This document shows positions 37,446 to 50,650 of a stretch of DNA of 64,000 nucleotides, piece after piece. The stretch lies in assembly GCF_004027225.2 (NCBI RefSeq), contig NC_044279.2:49500744-49564743 (forward strand), read 5' to 3'. Numbering within the stretch: position 1 is the stretch's first letter; every line of letters starts with the position of its first letter. This stretch comes from Strigops habroptila (Eukaryota > Chordata > Aves > Psittaciformes > Psittacidae). Below the pieces are notes generated by a model. It was given only the letters and a program-made list of their open reading frames with translations. It was not told the DNA's origin and searched no databases. The translations under genes and the position numbers were made by a program.

Positions 37446-40400
37446 CAGAATGAGAAGTAAAGCTGCATGTATGTTGCTCTTTTTGTTGTTTTTATCTTCT
37501 CCCTAACCCTTGAAAGTCAGATTTACAAGCTTGCAGAACTGCACTTTCTGACAGAGCACTTCCTAAGGAGCAGGCTATGTGCAAGTGTGAAAATCACTGC
37601 GCTGCTTAAACTCTGTGATTCCAGTCCTTCCTGTAAATGTGCACAAGTGGCTTCTTAGGTTGGAGCCAGTACGTCATGCTGAATGGGTAGGCTCAGGGCA
37701 TGATCTTAGCAGTTGACTAAAGCTGGTGGGATTACTCACGTGTGTAAAGTCATGCAGATGGTCTCAGAGTCGCTGTGGCTACACTAGCAACCAGCCTTTG
37801 AACACCTAGAAAGTTAATTCCTCATAGATCTAATAATCCTGCTTCATGTTACAGTTGGTATCTGTGTGTGCAAACTTTATTACTTAATATTAAATCGGAA
37901 AGACCTCAGCGATAACGCTTGCTGCATTTTTTATGAATCTTTCATTAAAAGTTGAACACTTAGAAATTCCTTCCAGAGTATCTGCCTTGCTCTTTATTTT
38001 TTTTCTAACAGACAAATGAATGTCAGGGCAGTGGTTTGTTTTGTAATGAATTACACTTAATTTTCCCAGAGTAAGAGATCAGTGTGTTGCTATAAAACAG
38101 TGTACTGTCTAAAAGCAGTTCTGGAGGACTATAGTGACTCTCTGAGGGCTTAACTTTACGCTGACTAGAACCATTATAATTGGATCCATTTTAAATTCAC
38201 ATGTTTTTGTTGCTTTGGGTAAGAACTGCTGTGTTTGTTAAAAGCCTTGCACCAAAATAGTGGTAAATTAGAAGCAGTTTAATTACTTGAGATTGATTCA
38301 GTTTGCATAAACAAGCCCTTGAAGCATCACTGCTTCTTTTCTTTTTTTCTCCCCTCCCTCTCCCTTAGTCCACCTCTCTCTTATCACCTGAGAAGAGTTA
38401 AATTGGCTCTCTGAAGGCTTTTTCTTGTGTGCCAGCAGCAGTAGTTCTGGGAATTGGGCAGAAGGGCTACTGCAACTGTTCGGCCTTAAGTGGACTTTCT
38501 GCCTAGTAAAATTTCCTATTCTTTCCTGCAGCTGCAAAGCATTAAAATGATAATGAATGTGCTATCTGCATTCCATATTCATTTTTCTTCCTCACTTTTC
38601 ATCAAGGAAGACTTCATATTGCATCTGTCAAGGTAGGGAAGTCCAAGGAATTGCAGTTCAGAAATTAAGGACCCTGAGGTAGCAGCTCACTTCTGTCTCG
38701 TATTTCATTTACACTTTAAACAGCCTTCAGAGGGATGGGCTGCTGCTTCTGGGACCCGGCAAGGAAAGTGAGGAATAGATAAAAGCTAAACTTGTTGTGG
38801 AGTGACCTAAATGGAACAGCTGGCAAAAGTATAGAGGGGATCCTCCAGGGTACTGAATTATACCTTCAGGCTTGGATTAGTAGGATGTTTAACAAAGAGA
38901 TCCATTTGCCAAAAGGATCTCTGCCTGATTTTTAATTATGGAACTAGCACTTCCTTCAACATTTGTAAATTATTGAGCTTTTTTTCCTCCTGTAAGGTGT
39001 AGAGTACTAATTGCTGGCTTTGGTCTCTTGCTTCTGCTTTTCTCAAACTAAAATTTTTGCATGCTCTAGGTTTAACCCCGTGAAAACTGGGGACATGAAA
39101 CATTTCAACTGTTATTATGTAATGAATATCGAAATATATGCTCTATAAACAAAATTAATATTAAATTTAAATATCTGTTGTTTTACTTATATTCCTGGAA
39201 TGCTTTCTAGTGTTTGGAGTAGGATGAAATTTTTCTTTAAATTGAGGAAAACAGTATTTATAGGATCTTTTTAGTCATACGTATCCATCGTATTTTAGTT
39301 AACAATAGTAAGTATGCAGCACCCACCTTTTTTAATTTTAGTAGCTAGACATGTCCATCCCTTTGCATAATTTACAGTAGAGCAATGCAGGAGAAGGAAA
39401 AGAGTGGGGCTGCATATGTAAGAAATTCCTTTTGAACCAACCAGCTTTCATATAACGTTTTCTTTTGTGAGATATCTGTTATGTACTTGTCTTTTTTCAG
39501 CTAATACTGCCATACATTTATTAAACCTCAATACCAAAAAAAAAATATTCCAATTTGCAGGAAATGATGATGCTCTAGCATGATAGAAAGTTTTCAAATG
39601 GGTGGCACATCAGGACAATCCATGATGAAGTAATAATGTATGCTGTATATGTGTTCAGTGAAGAGATGCTCCTAAATGTGTCTGTTTATATTTACCGATG
39701 TAGTCAGGCAGAAGAGATGGAGCAATGTAGTAAAGTATTTCTGGAAAGTCTGTTGGAATGCTTATTATATCTGAACACTTGAAGCAAAAAAGTACTAACA
39801 GGTGGGTGGCAGGAGGGAAGGCTAGGATGTTGTCACAGTACTCACTTCCTACAGAGTATAACATCTAAAATAAACAGTTAGTCATTACAACTTCTGTTTC
39901 GCTCTTTTGAAAAAGCATTTGCCAAACAGGGCAAGTTCTTTTGGAGGTGGGTCGAGTAAGTTTGTTTTGATGATGTTCGCTGTTTGTTGATGTTAATAAG
40001 TCATGTGAGAGATTGGACAGCTGCTTACTGTGTTGTATGACACATAGGTGAGTGTTTCTCTCTTGCAACAGAAAAATGGAAAAAAGGTGAAGTTACAACA
40101 TTGTTTCCCATTGCCCCCAGTGAGGATGGCATAGGGAACTGCATATGCTTTAAAGTTGGCCTGGTAATTGTTTAGAAATTATCTTGTTCAGCATTCTAAC
40201 ATTTCACTACATTAGCAGTTATCATCGTGATTATTGAATAGAAAACAGGTCAAGATTTTATTCCTTCCACAAGCTTTATTTTTTTTCTGAATGCTCTGTC
40301 AATATTCTCTTAGTGTTCTACTCTGCCAATAGCCAAATGAAAATTGGAAGTTAATAACCTTTTGACTGCAGTATATGTTAAGCATTTTTCATAATAGAAC

Positions 40401-40704
40401 AAGTCACACTTTTCTATATAGAGAAAACTTTCTGAATAGTGATACAAGCACTGTACTGCATATGATTGCAAAACACACTGCAATTTCAATAGTGATATAG
40501 GGTTAGACCTTAAAGCTGTAAAGAATAATTTTTTTTACACTGAAGTTTTTACCAAAAGCTACATATTCCATGCTACAAATCTATACATGATGAAAATGTG
40601 TTGTGTACCTCTCCCCAAAATTTACCCTGCAATCAGGGCACAAGATGCATGCTGACTAGTCTGGGTAAATGTATTCTACTACTTTGGAAATAAAATTAAT
40701 TCCC

Positions 40705-40755
40705 TTTTTTTTTTTTTTCGGGGGAGGGGGGCAGAAGGAGGGGGAGAAGGGAGCT
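40705..40755. repeat. T14 tract followed by G/A-rich tract
   Basis: Fourteen T, then a purine stretch with G5, G6, G5 and G3 runs (about 40720-40752), compatible with a G-quadruplex on the + strand. Confidence 0.85.
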
Positions 40756-43700
40756 TGAAGCAGGCAAATATGATAGACTCATTTTAGGCTTCTGTTAAAA
40801 ATCAGTAGTTGCCCAGGCATTTTTTCATTTTCTATCATGGAAGATTAGCTGCAAGTTGATAATTGCATTTTTTTGTCCATCAGACTTGTGTAGTTTTCTG
40901 AAAGAGTGCATAACAGATAACTGAATTTGAATAGCTACATACGAAAACTCTTGGAGTCTAATGTTACAATGAACACTTCCTTTTCAACAGAAATGAAAAT
41001 TCTGTTATGAATATAGTTTCTTACGCTGCTTTAATGTGTTTTCTGTAGTTTTGGGAGGGTTTCTAATTCTGGTTTGGGGGTGAGGCGAAGAGAAGGAAAG
41101 AATGTGAAACTTGTAGTTCTTCTAGTAAAATGTCAAAAGTCAAGGCAGAATGTTTTTTTAAGTATTTAATACTTTATATTCTTGAAGTGGGTGGTGGAAG
41201 AAATTTCTAGAAGCTTGTCTTTAAAGTAAACTAAAATATGCCTTTGAAGAAGTTAAATTGAAAATGAAGTGAGGGCATTTTCACTTAAAATTGCCTGACT
41301 GGAAATGAGAACGCATTGGGCCAATATGTTCAACAGTTCAAAAGCTGCTTGAGGAAACATTAACTTTTAAAGTCCTGTTTGAATAATCACTAAATCTTTG
41401 GTCAGAAATGAATCCAGTCTTCCATGTAGAAACACTGAGGAAAACATTTATATGAAAAAATATAGTCCAATTTCTGAAAATACAGACCAATTAGTGAGAT
41501 TTAATTTAGATATTTGTCACTGAGTATGCATCACGTGTATGTTAGAAATGATTTACCATTATTTCCTTGTCTTATTTGCAAAAAGAGACTCCTACTTATT
41601 GAAATATTACTGAAGAATCTAGCTTTCCCCACAAATTACACACTTTTTGCATAAATGTGCCTAATTACCTGAATTCAGTTTTGATTAGCAGTGTTAATTG
41701 ATGCAGCTGTGGATGGGCTCTGTTTACCTAAATTACCATGTGCAAACAGCAATACGTCTGAAAGTGAATATGCTAAACTGAAAATACTAATTAGCTAAGA
41801 CAGATTGTTATTCAAGTCACATCTCAGAGCTTTTTAATGAAAGCCTGAATGTGTCAGGGCTTTATGATATTCAGACAGAAATGTCTATATTACATATGAA
41901 TTCTAAATTTAATTCATGGGAACAGATGGGATGTCGGCCGGGGTTCTTCGCTATCGATTCCAGTATTAATGTGAATATTTTACTCTACTGGAGACGTTTT
42001 TCTGTGTATGTGAGAGAGAGGAGGCAGAAACTGATTGTGTGCGTTGACAATGTGCCAGCCAAGAACATCTAACTCTATTTTTGACCAACATATTTGCAAA
42101 TTATAGCCACCTACTTTCCCAGAATGAAGATAAACAAACTGTTTTGCATATTTAATAAAGATATTAAGTGTAATAAAACCAAATAAAAGACAGGTTAAAC
42201 AGATCTCGGTAACAAAGGTATCTTTTGCAACAACAGAGATTTTTCCTTTTGCAACAATAACAAAAATATGTGAGTTTTGATATAAGAGGAGGATTGGGCT
42301 TTGCGTTCCAAATTGTTGTGGAAAGACTTTTAATTACATTAAGCTTTGTTGTGAAATACAAATGCAGATTATTTTCTCAATATTTTTATTTCTCAATTTT
42401 ATCAAGAACAGTACGGATTTAGGTATTCAGATAACGCACTTAATCCTTCTCACTAGTTCTGTTGGACACAGAACTGTAAATAGATTTGAAAGTAGTATAA
42501 AAGAATATCCATTGACTTAAGTGTTCTTAATATAGATCGGCAGCTGTACTGCATATGCCCAGTCTTCAATCCATTTATTCTTACTTTTGCTTCAGAGCTT
42601 GAATATTCAGAGGTCAGCTCCCATATGAAACTCAGTATTTCCATCAGAAGCTTTTCCCACAATGTCTTGTCAAAATGCAAAGCAAGGATTATAAGTGCTA
42701 TGCCTAACTAATTGTACCAAAATAATAATTACAGTCGTAATGTTTTAATTTTCATACTTGGACAGTTCTAGCATAAATGTTCTCAAGATATCTGTAATGT
42801 AGGTAGCTATGGTTATAGTTGTAAGAAGTAGCAGATCTTTTGACCTAAATTGGTCAGAATCTATTTTCTTCTGTGTGTTGCAATGGGAGAACTCTTGACT
42901 GTTATTCCACGCTTATGGTGAATACAGTGAAGAGAATTTTACTTGGTTACTTAGTTTTGGGAACACTGTGATCCTTTTTCAAAAGGTTCAATAGCTCTGT
43001 TTTTGTGTAAGCTGACACGTAGAGCTGATCATATTTTCTGCAAGTAATTATCTAAGCTCCTAAGCTTTATACCTGAATCCCTGTCATGCCCTCTTGTACT
43101 TCATTGGTGTAGGCTTTACAGATGGAACATATTCCTAAATAAATCAGCCACAGATACCCACATTGTTCAGCTGGCAATTAACTCAGGCTAAAGAGAACAG
43201 TAGTGGTGCGAGTCAGTTTTGGACCACACTGATAGAAGAATCACTTCATTCTTATTACAGTTGCAAAATATAGAGTGATCCTCTATAATGAACTGTCTCT
43301 TCAGTCCAGACGTCTGACCTAGTAAAGAGCTTTTATCCCAAATAAATCATATTTATCAGGAGTTCTGAGTCATAGAATGTGATACTAGACGATTTAATCA
43401 CAAGTACTTCACCACTCTCAATAAAGCTTGACTTCCTTGTGCAAGGTGCAGCTGAAAGAGTAAATGAGAAAGAGAAGCATTACCTTCTGGAGCACAGAAA
43501 GGGGAAGAGGGAGACACACAAATCCAAAAAAGTTTTAAGATGGAGCTTGAAAAACTCCTGAAAAATTACATCTAATTATTACTTTAACTAGTAAAATACT
43601 GGAATAACTTAGACTGGTAGACGAAAGGAAGAACAGATTGTTTAAAAGAAATCTACCAAGGACTTTTTTCCAAAGAAAATAAGGTAGCAACTTCCACATA

Positions 43701-46700
43701 AAGGTCTTGAGAAAGCCAGCACTTGATGCAGAAAATCTCTCCAAACTTTGACCTTTACTCAACCATCATTTGAAAGCAGAATCACTGAGAGTCTGCAGTA
43801 TTTGCTTTGAGCCTTCAGAACAGGAGTTCAGGCCAGAGTCTTAATGGCAGCAATAGCAGATGAACAATTTATGAGAACATACAGAACCTAAATGATACTT
43901 CTACCTTTCTGTAACCTTTAATTCAGTTGGTTGGTCAGCTGCTACTCAGGGTATCTATATGATGCAGCTGCAGAAGTTGGCTTAGCATTACAATGGGATC
44001 TTGTTTCTGTCCAAGAAATTAAAGGTGTGTATGATATCTTCTGACACCCAAAAGGTGCACCTGCTGTGTACAAACTATGCATTCTACAAGTTAGGCACAA
44101 GACTGCTTAGTAAAGAGATCTAATAACATTAGTAAGATTGTCATATCTTTCTTTAGATTTTGCACACTAATTACAGAATTAGACACTGTCTTATGGGGTG
44201 TGCAGTCAACCCTCAAATACAAATGACATAAAAAATCATGCACGGAAAAATAAAATAGTGTCATGTCTAATTCCCTGTTGTGTTGTTATTTCTGTCAAAG
44301 AATCTTCAGCAATAGAAGTGAGTGGTCATCAAATTCCTGTGGAAAATGGATCAATTTTGGTCTATTGGAACTGAAATGATTTTAAAGCAGAAGACATGTG
44401 AAAGCTATGGGTGTAAGCAGGATAACAGAAAATCTGAAGTAAACAGGAGAGTTGGTTTTAAGGAAGTGTGCCTAACACAAACTGTAGATACGAACCAAGG
44501 AAGAAGAGAAGAAAAGGAGATTTGAGCTCCTCCTCACTCAGCAGCAGCTTCGCAGGGCTTACATCCCCACATCATGTAGTGACGTTACAGCTCTGGTTAG
44601 GGGGAAGCCCATTTAAGGATAGAATGGTTCGTAGCACTGCTTATATGTATCCTTGTTTTCTACTCATCTGTCTTGCTCCTTAATCAACCACTCATGTTGA
44701 ATTTCACTTTATTCTTCTACAGCAGAAAGACCAACCTGTTGCTTATGCAGAAAGTCTCTCTTCCTCTCCCCCTTAAATGCTCTTTTCTTAGCTGGTCTTT
44801 TCTTCTGCCACATGCAGTCTGTGTTATTGTAATTCTTGTCAGACAGAGTTGACCTGGAAGGAAAGATGAGGCACTGTGTTGTGTTGATTACTGCTTGGCG
44901 AATGAGTTGAGTGACTATACATATTCATCCCCTCTGTTCTGATATTTCTGCTGGATTCAAGGTTTCTGCTGTTGTGAACTCAGTGCAGTATTTCTGATCT
45001 TCAAAGCAATTAATGTGTCAGTATTGGCTCTGTTGGCTACCTCTTCAACTTTCCAAGATACTTCTCAAAACAAGGAGCATGCTATTGCTGTACTGGGAAA
45101 TCTCTTTATAGACTGAAAGTCAAAAAGCATCTTCTGCTTTTATAAATAATATTTGACATTTTTCATATCTGTCCTAATTCAGTACAATGGAATTTTGATG
45201 TCTGGTCTGTCTGTGTTCTGAAATAGTCTTTTTGTTATAAGTTTACAGGAACACCTTGCAGTTCACTTGCAGGAAAGCACTTACAGTTCAATTACTCGAT
45301 CTCTTTTTTTTTAAGTCACTTTTAGTCTACTTCTATTGTACAGTTTCTTGTTGCTAAACTAAGTAAATATGTTTATTCTCCAATGAATCTGTCTGATTTA
45401 AATTAAATATTTCATATTTTTTTAAGTTAATTGTATAACACTATGCAATTAACACTCCCCTCTAAAAGAGGAGCATATGTAACATGTTCTTTTTATGCAT
45501 ATTCCAGCGCCAAGTACCCATTGGTGTAGAGGGTTCCTGTTTAAAAAGTCATCCTTCAGGACCTTGTCAGAAGTGAAGTCCTCTAGTCTCTTCCAGGCTC
45601 TGTCCCCACCCTTCTTCAGGCTTCTTTTCTGTTATGGTCCAGTTGCTATTTTCACTTTCATTCTGTCTTCTCTTTCTGTACTGTGACTATATCTTGCTTC
45701 ATCTGTTACCCTGATCCTCTTTCCCCTCTGTCCCTTTCTCCTTATGCTTGGCACACAATTTGGGTAATTTTGATTTGCCGTATAGATAATTTTTGCTTTC
45801 TACTTTAAGATCCTTAGGCTGGCCATGAGCTTTTGGCTGGTCTTGCTTTATTACAGTTGCTATTTCTTTCTATAATAGCATATGTGTGATGTTATGCACC
45901 TGAAAAAAAAAAATCTTTTAGCTTTGATAGGCAAAACCAAAGTGTGTTAATCTGGTAGGTTACTGTAGACATCTAGAAGCACTACCACCAATGGTGAATA
46001 ATTTTTTCTAAGAAGTGTCTTGTGTCAGCATGGATTTCAAAAAGACTTGCAAACTCTTACTTAACTATTTCTGTGTGATGTTTTTAATCACATTCACTTT
46101 ATATATGAACTTTTTCATATGCTTTTCTCTGCTAGACACTGTCATCCCTCTTCTGCTCAGATTCAGCTTCAACCTACTGGTTTTCATCCATTAATCTACT
46201 TCATGTCTAAATTAAAAGCCACCAGCACACGTGTCAAAAAGGCAAGTGCAATAACTGTGTGCTATCTGCAAAATTCCATCACATCAAAACTGGGAACCAA
46301 AAATTTCTTCTCTCTCTCATCACTGGTCTTTGCTGCATCTACTTTTAAATTAAATTTCCTAAAATCTTCTCTGTTCTTTAATACAGATGACATCATTCCT
46401 GTAACATTTCTGTGCATGTATTACAATACAATCTGCTTTTTAGCTAAAATTACTTTCAACTATATAAAACTACATGACATAGAGAAGTAAAAATAGGGTA
46501 AATCAGTACCATATTCTCTGTCAGATTAGAGATATTCTGTTTTTTGTGTGGTTGTCCGTGTCTGTGCAGGAGGAATGCTCAGAAAGGAAGACTCAATTAG
46601 GTAAATTAATGTCTGTCTTAGTTTACTCTATTAGCTCCTTTGTCAGTCACATTAAATTGAAAATTCTTGTCTTTTAGTCCTTGCATAGCTCCACTCTTAC

Positions 46701-46826
46701 TACATCTCTGCCTTCATTTATATTATGTATTTCATAGTCCTTCTTTTATTACTGCGTTTCCTCCACCTGCACTGGACATTGGTGATTAAATCAATGCTGC
46801 CAGAATCCTCTCTTCTAGCAAATACG

Positions 46827-46852
46827 GTGTGTGTGTGAGTGAGTGTGCACTT
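46827..46852. repeat. GT/GAGT microsatellite
   Basis: GTGTGTGTGTGAGTGAGTGTG-like tract. Confidence 0.9.
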
Positions 46853-49007
46853 GTGTGAACCTATGATATATATACTTTGTTTTTGTATTTCAGACAGTTT
46901 GTATTTCAGACAGAACTGTCATGAAATGAATAAAACCTCAACATAAGACAGTAAATTTTCTTATGTTAGATTGTCTATTAATGAACTATTTCAGGTGTCA
47001 ATTGTCAGTGGTGCAAATTGAGAAGTAAAATAAGCAGTATCCATATTTGCATTTAGTTTGATTCTTTCCAGAGTGGTGCCTGTGTGGTAGTTATGAACCA
47101 ACCTGTGTGTGGCATTTTTATGTTGTCATAAATAGAGGACATTTCATTTGGGTATTATAAATTACGTGATTTTTGGATAATGGCTTTTCTAAGCCTACAA
47201 ACTCTCAGAAGGAAAATTGCATGACCAGATAAAAATATGCGTAAGTGCATTTAGACTAGTGAAAAAGCCTGCCTAAAATGTTGTGTTTTGCATAGTATAG
47301 TGAGTGTGTTTCTATCTGCATTCGGTATATTCATGTGTATGCACGTACACATGCACAGTCCATCAAAATGGCTGCAAAGATCACATGGAAATTTTTAAGA
47401 ACTCACCACCTCACTCTTCTTTTTCTTGCCAATTCCACTTTGGGTCACCATCATTCCGAAATTTGGAGCCTTTTTTCAACATTTCCCAGTTTCTTTTTGC
47501 AAATATCCTGCAAAAAAAGTTCTTTTTCTCTTAGATGAAAATTTTCTGTATGCTTCTTAGTCTCTAGAGTAGTGTCAGACTATTTTTATGTTAATTTTCT
47601 CTTTGAGTGTGAGAATTATCCTTTTGGAAAGAAGGAAGAAGGCTCAGCCAAATTCCCAGTAGAACAAAGTATTTCCTTTCAAGCATATGAGCTCTCAGAT
47701 ATGAAAACGAAAGTCTTGATATTATCATTACCTAACTTTTTTTTTCTGTTAGATTATATAATTTTAAAATATTTTTGCAATGATTGTCCTTTTCCTTTTG
47801 GATCTGCACAGCTTGAGTCTGCCTTCAACAATGTCAATGTGTTGTAAAATGTTATGGATAATCTTAATTCTTTCCCCATTTCCTCATTATAGTACAAACT
47901 TTGATTCCTTACTTGAACAATATATTTCTCTGTAAGCTCTCTTTCATCTCTTTAAAAAAAAAGTGTGTCTCCATGCATGTGTGGAGGAGGGATAAAAGGA
48001 AGTTTTTAGGAAAGTCACTTTGTTTCTCTTTTGTTTTCAACTTCTGTTTCATCTGAATCAGCTGTGAGGCCTCTGAGAGATCAAAGAGAAGAATGTGGTG
48101 GGTTCTAGTCTGTATTGCAGTGGTGTTCTCCGAGCTGAGGGCTCCAGGTACAACTTTGGTACAAATAATAAAATATAATAATGCATTCATACAAACTGCA
48201 TGTCATGGAGGAGAAACATAAATATCAACAGTACCATTTTAATGGTTGTGCTTGTGTGTCCGTGACAAATACGCTGTAAAGTAAGTGAACAAATAATGAA
48301 ATGTCACTGTCATGGGCAGCTAAAAAATAATCAAAACATGATAGTTCTGAAGTTTTTCAGGGCAACAGCTATATCCATTCTTGCTTGTACAGTACAAAGT
48401 GCAGTAACTCCTTAGTCTTGACCATTCACTCTGGGACTTACTTGTAATATAAATATTATATATTTATAGATGTATACATATTTACATACACATATTACAT
48501 AAATGAAAGGTTGGTTTTGCTTGACAAAAAAGAGAATCCAACAAAAAAAAAGTGCATATTGTTGCTTTCTAGCTTTGATGTGGCTGGAGAGGGGTCAGTG
48601 CTCTGTCACCTCAGAAAGCGAAGAATGGTTCACCGAACCTATGTTAAACAAATGATTGAACTCCTGAATTAACAATATAGGCATTAAAGAAAGCCTGGCC
48701 TTAAAGGAGAGGTTTTCTTAACATGGCTACTATGTCTAAAGTATTTTAAAGTAAATTTTTGGATTAGAACCCACAGAGAGTGAACTTCGCTCAGAGTGGA
48801 GTCAGAGGCCTAAAAAAGACACACATCTTTTAGCAACACAAATTTGAAAAAGAAACCTGTGGTGTTTGTGCTGCATTATATAAACTTTACTTTGCTTGAT
48901 GAGATGATGAACAGCATGAGGAGAACCTTGGCTGCATCTCCACTATACTTTTGCAGGGCAGCCCAGCAGTTTACTCACCCATATGTTCTGGGTTCCAAAA
49001 TAAGTTA

Positions 49008-50650
49008 TCATAGAATCATAGAATGGTTAGGGTTGGAAAAGACCTGAAGATCATCTAGTTCCAACCCCTGTGCCTTGGTCAGGGACACCTCACACTACAC
49101 CATGTTGCCCAAGGCACTGTCCAACCTGGCCTTGAACACCGCCAGGGATGGAGCATTTACAACTTCGTTGGGCAACCCATTCCAGTGCCTTACCACCCTC
49201 ACTGTAAAGAACTTCTTCCTTATATCTAACCTGAATTTCCCCTGTTTAAATTTAAACCCATTACCCTTGTCCTATCGCTATAGCCCCTGATGAAGAGCCC
49301 CTCTCCAGGAGCTTTGTAGGCTCCCTTCGGACACTGGAAGGCTGCTATGAGGTTTCCACGCAGCCTTCTCTTCTCCAGGCTTAAAAGCCCCAACTTCCTC
49401 AGCCTGTCTTCATACGGGAGGTGCTCCAGCCCCCGTATCATCCTCGTGGCCTTCCTCTGGACTTGCTTCAACAGCTCCATGTCCTTCTTATATTGAGGAC
49501 ACCAAAACTGTACACAATACTCCAAGTGAGGTCTCACGAGAGCAGAGTAGATGGGCAGGATCACCTCCTTCGACCTGCTGGTCACGCTTCTTTTGATGCA
49601 GCCCAGGATATGGTTGGCTTTCTGGGCTGCAAGTGCACACTGCCAGCTCATGTTCAATTTCTCAACAACCAACACCCCCAAGTCCTTCTCCGCAGAGCTG
49701 CTCTGAATCTCTTCTCTGCCCAACCTCTAGCTGTGCCTGGGATTGCCCCAACCCAGGTGTAGGACCTTGCTCTTTGCTTTGTGGAACTTCATGAGGTTGG
49801 CATTGGCCCACCTCACAAGCATGTCAAGGTCCCTCTGGATGGCATCCCTTCTCTTCAGTGTATCAACCGAACCACACAGCTTGGTGTCGCCAGCAAACTT
49901 GCTGAGGGCGCACTCAATCCCACTGTCCATGTCACCGACAAAGATATTGAACAGGATTGGTCCCAGCACCAACCCCTGAGGGACACCACTTGTTACTGGT
50001 CTCCAGTTGGTCATTGAGCCATTGACAACAACTCTCTGTGTGTGGCCATCCAGCCAATTCCTCATCCACTGAGTGGTCCATCCATTAACTTCATGTCTTT
50101 CCAGTTTAGAGACAAGGATGTCATGCAGGACAGTGCAAGCTTTGCACAAGTCCAGCTGGTTGATGACAACTGCTCTGCCCCTGTCCCGTAGCCCCACATC
50201 ATAGAAGGCCACTAAATTGGTCAGGCAGGATTTGCCCTTAGTGAAGCCATGCTGGCTGTCACCAACCACCTCGTTGTTTCTCATGTGCCTTAGCATGCTT
50301 TCCAGGAGCATCTGCTCCAAGATTTTGCCAGGCACAGAGGTGAGATTGACTACTGGTCTGTAGTTCCCTGTGTCTTCTCTTTTCCCCTTCTTGAAAATGG
50401 GAGTTATATTTCCCTTTTCCCAGTCATCAGGAACTTCACCCAACTGCCATGATTTTTCAAATATGATGGACAATGCCTTAGCAACTTCATTTGCCAGTTT
50501 CTTTGGGACCCATGGATGGATTTCATCATGTCCCATGGACTTGTGCACATTCAGGTTCCTAAGATGATCTCAAACCTGATTCTGTCCTACAGTAAGCCCA
50601 AGGTCTTCCTTCTCATAGTCCCTGCATCTGCCTTCCAAGACTAGAGTGGC
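49008..50650 (-). mobile_element. CR1 LINE retrotransposon, 5'-truncated, 3' end complete
   Basis: A non-LTR retrotransposon in minus orientation. Its 3' end at 49008 has the typical CR1 terminus (TCATAGAATCATAGAAT on the + strand). Next comes the well-known 3' region seen on the + strand as GGTTGGAAAAGACCT and TTCCAACCCC, then the C-terminal and reverse-transcriptase part of ORF2. The 5' boundary near 50650 is a guess from where CR1 similarity fades; ORF1, the endonuclease and the start of ORF2 are absent, as is usual for this family. It lies between dynein remnants in the opposite orientation, apparently in an intron. It is much better preserved than the other CR1 pieces in the window, so it is probably a later insertion. 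Confidence 0.95.
49226..50548 (-). pseudogene. CR1 ORF2 reverse transcriptase, inactivated
   Basis: Two open stretches, 50548-49727 (273 codons) and 49723-49226 (165 codons), are in the same frame and separated by a single TAG. The first holds reverse transcriptase motifs: GDWxKGNI-like [15 protein letters not shown] (about residues 41-55), [15 protein letters not shown] (98-112), a motif A remnant QLDLCKACT (131-139), [18 protein letters not shown] (186-203) and the catalytic box, here FAGD instead of FADD (218-221). The second holds [21 protein letters not shown] and the [16 protein letters not shown] region. A small deletion has also removed residues around motif A. The stop, the Asp-to-Gly change at the metal-binding pair and the later frame break near 49226 rule out activity. 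Confidence 0.93.

Larger units (their letters stand above)
34845..49007. other. large intron-like region; expected dynein exons not found
   Basis: About 250-300 residues of dynein sequence should lie between the 34.6 kb segment and the 53.3-54.0 kb segments. I found no convincing exon, so they have been lost, are too diverged to see, or lie in assembly gaps. Contains the CpG-rich block at 37.1 kb and several microsatellites. The 123-codon frame at 46119-46490 has no recognisable motif. Confidence 0.55.

Noticed and set aside
43369..43385. GTCATAGAATGTGATA, like a CR1 terminus
   Set aside because: Too short, and the following sequence is not CR1-like.
44560..44640. LQLWLGGSPFKDRM, recalling the dynein W..GPF..+ block
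   Set aside because: The flanking residues do not fit, no proper splice sites, single short match likely by chance.
46119..46490. 123-codon open frame
   Set aside because: Low-complexity S/F/L-rich translation of AT-rich DNA with no family resemblance.
48572..48660. Possible dynein exon: MW...SEEWFTEP after a good acceptor, recalling the W....EEW..GP pattern before the linker
   Set aside because: Spacing is two residues off, no donor site follows, and stops come immediately; resemblance too weak to annotate.
49421..50017. Plus-strand open frames over the CR1
   Set aside because: Antisense shadows of the CR1 ORF2.
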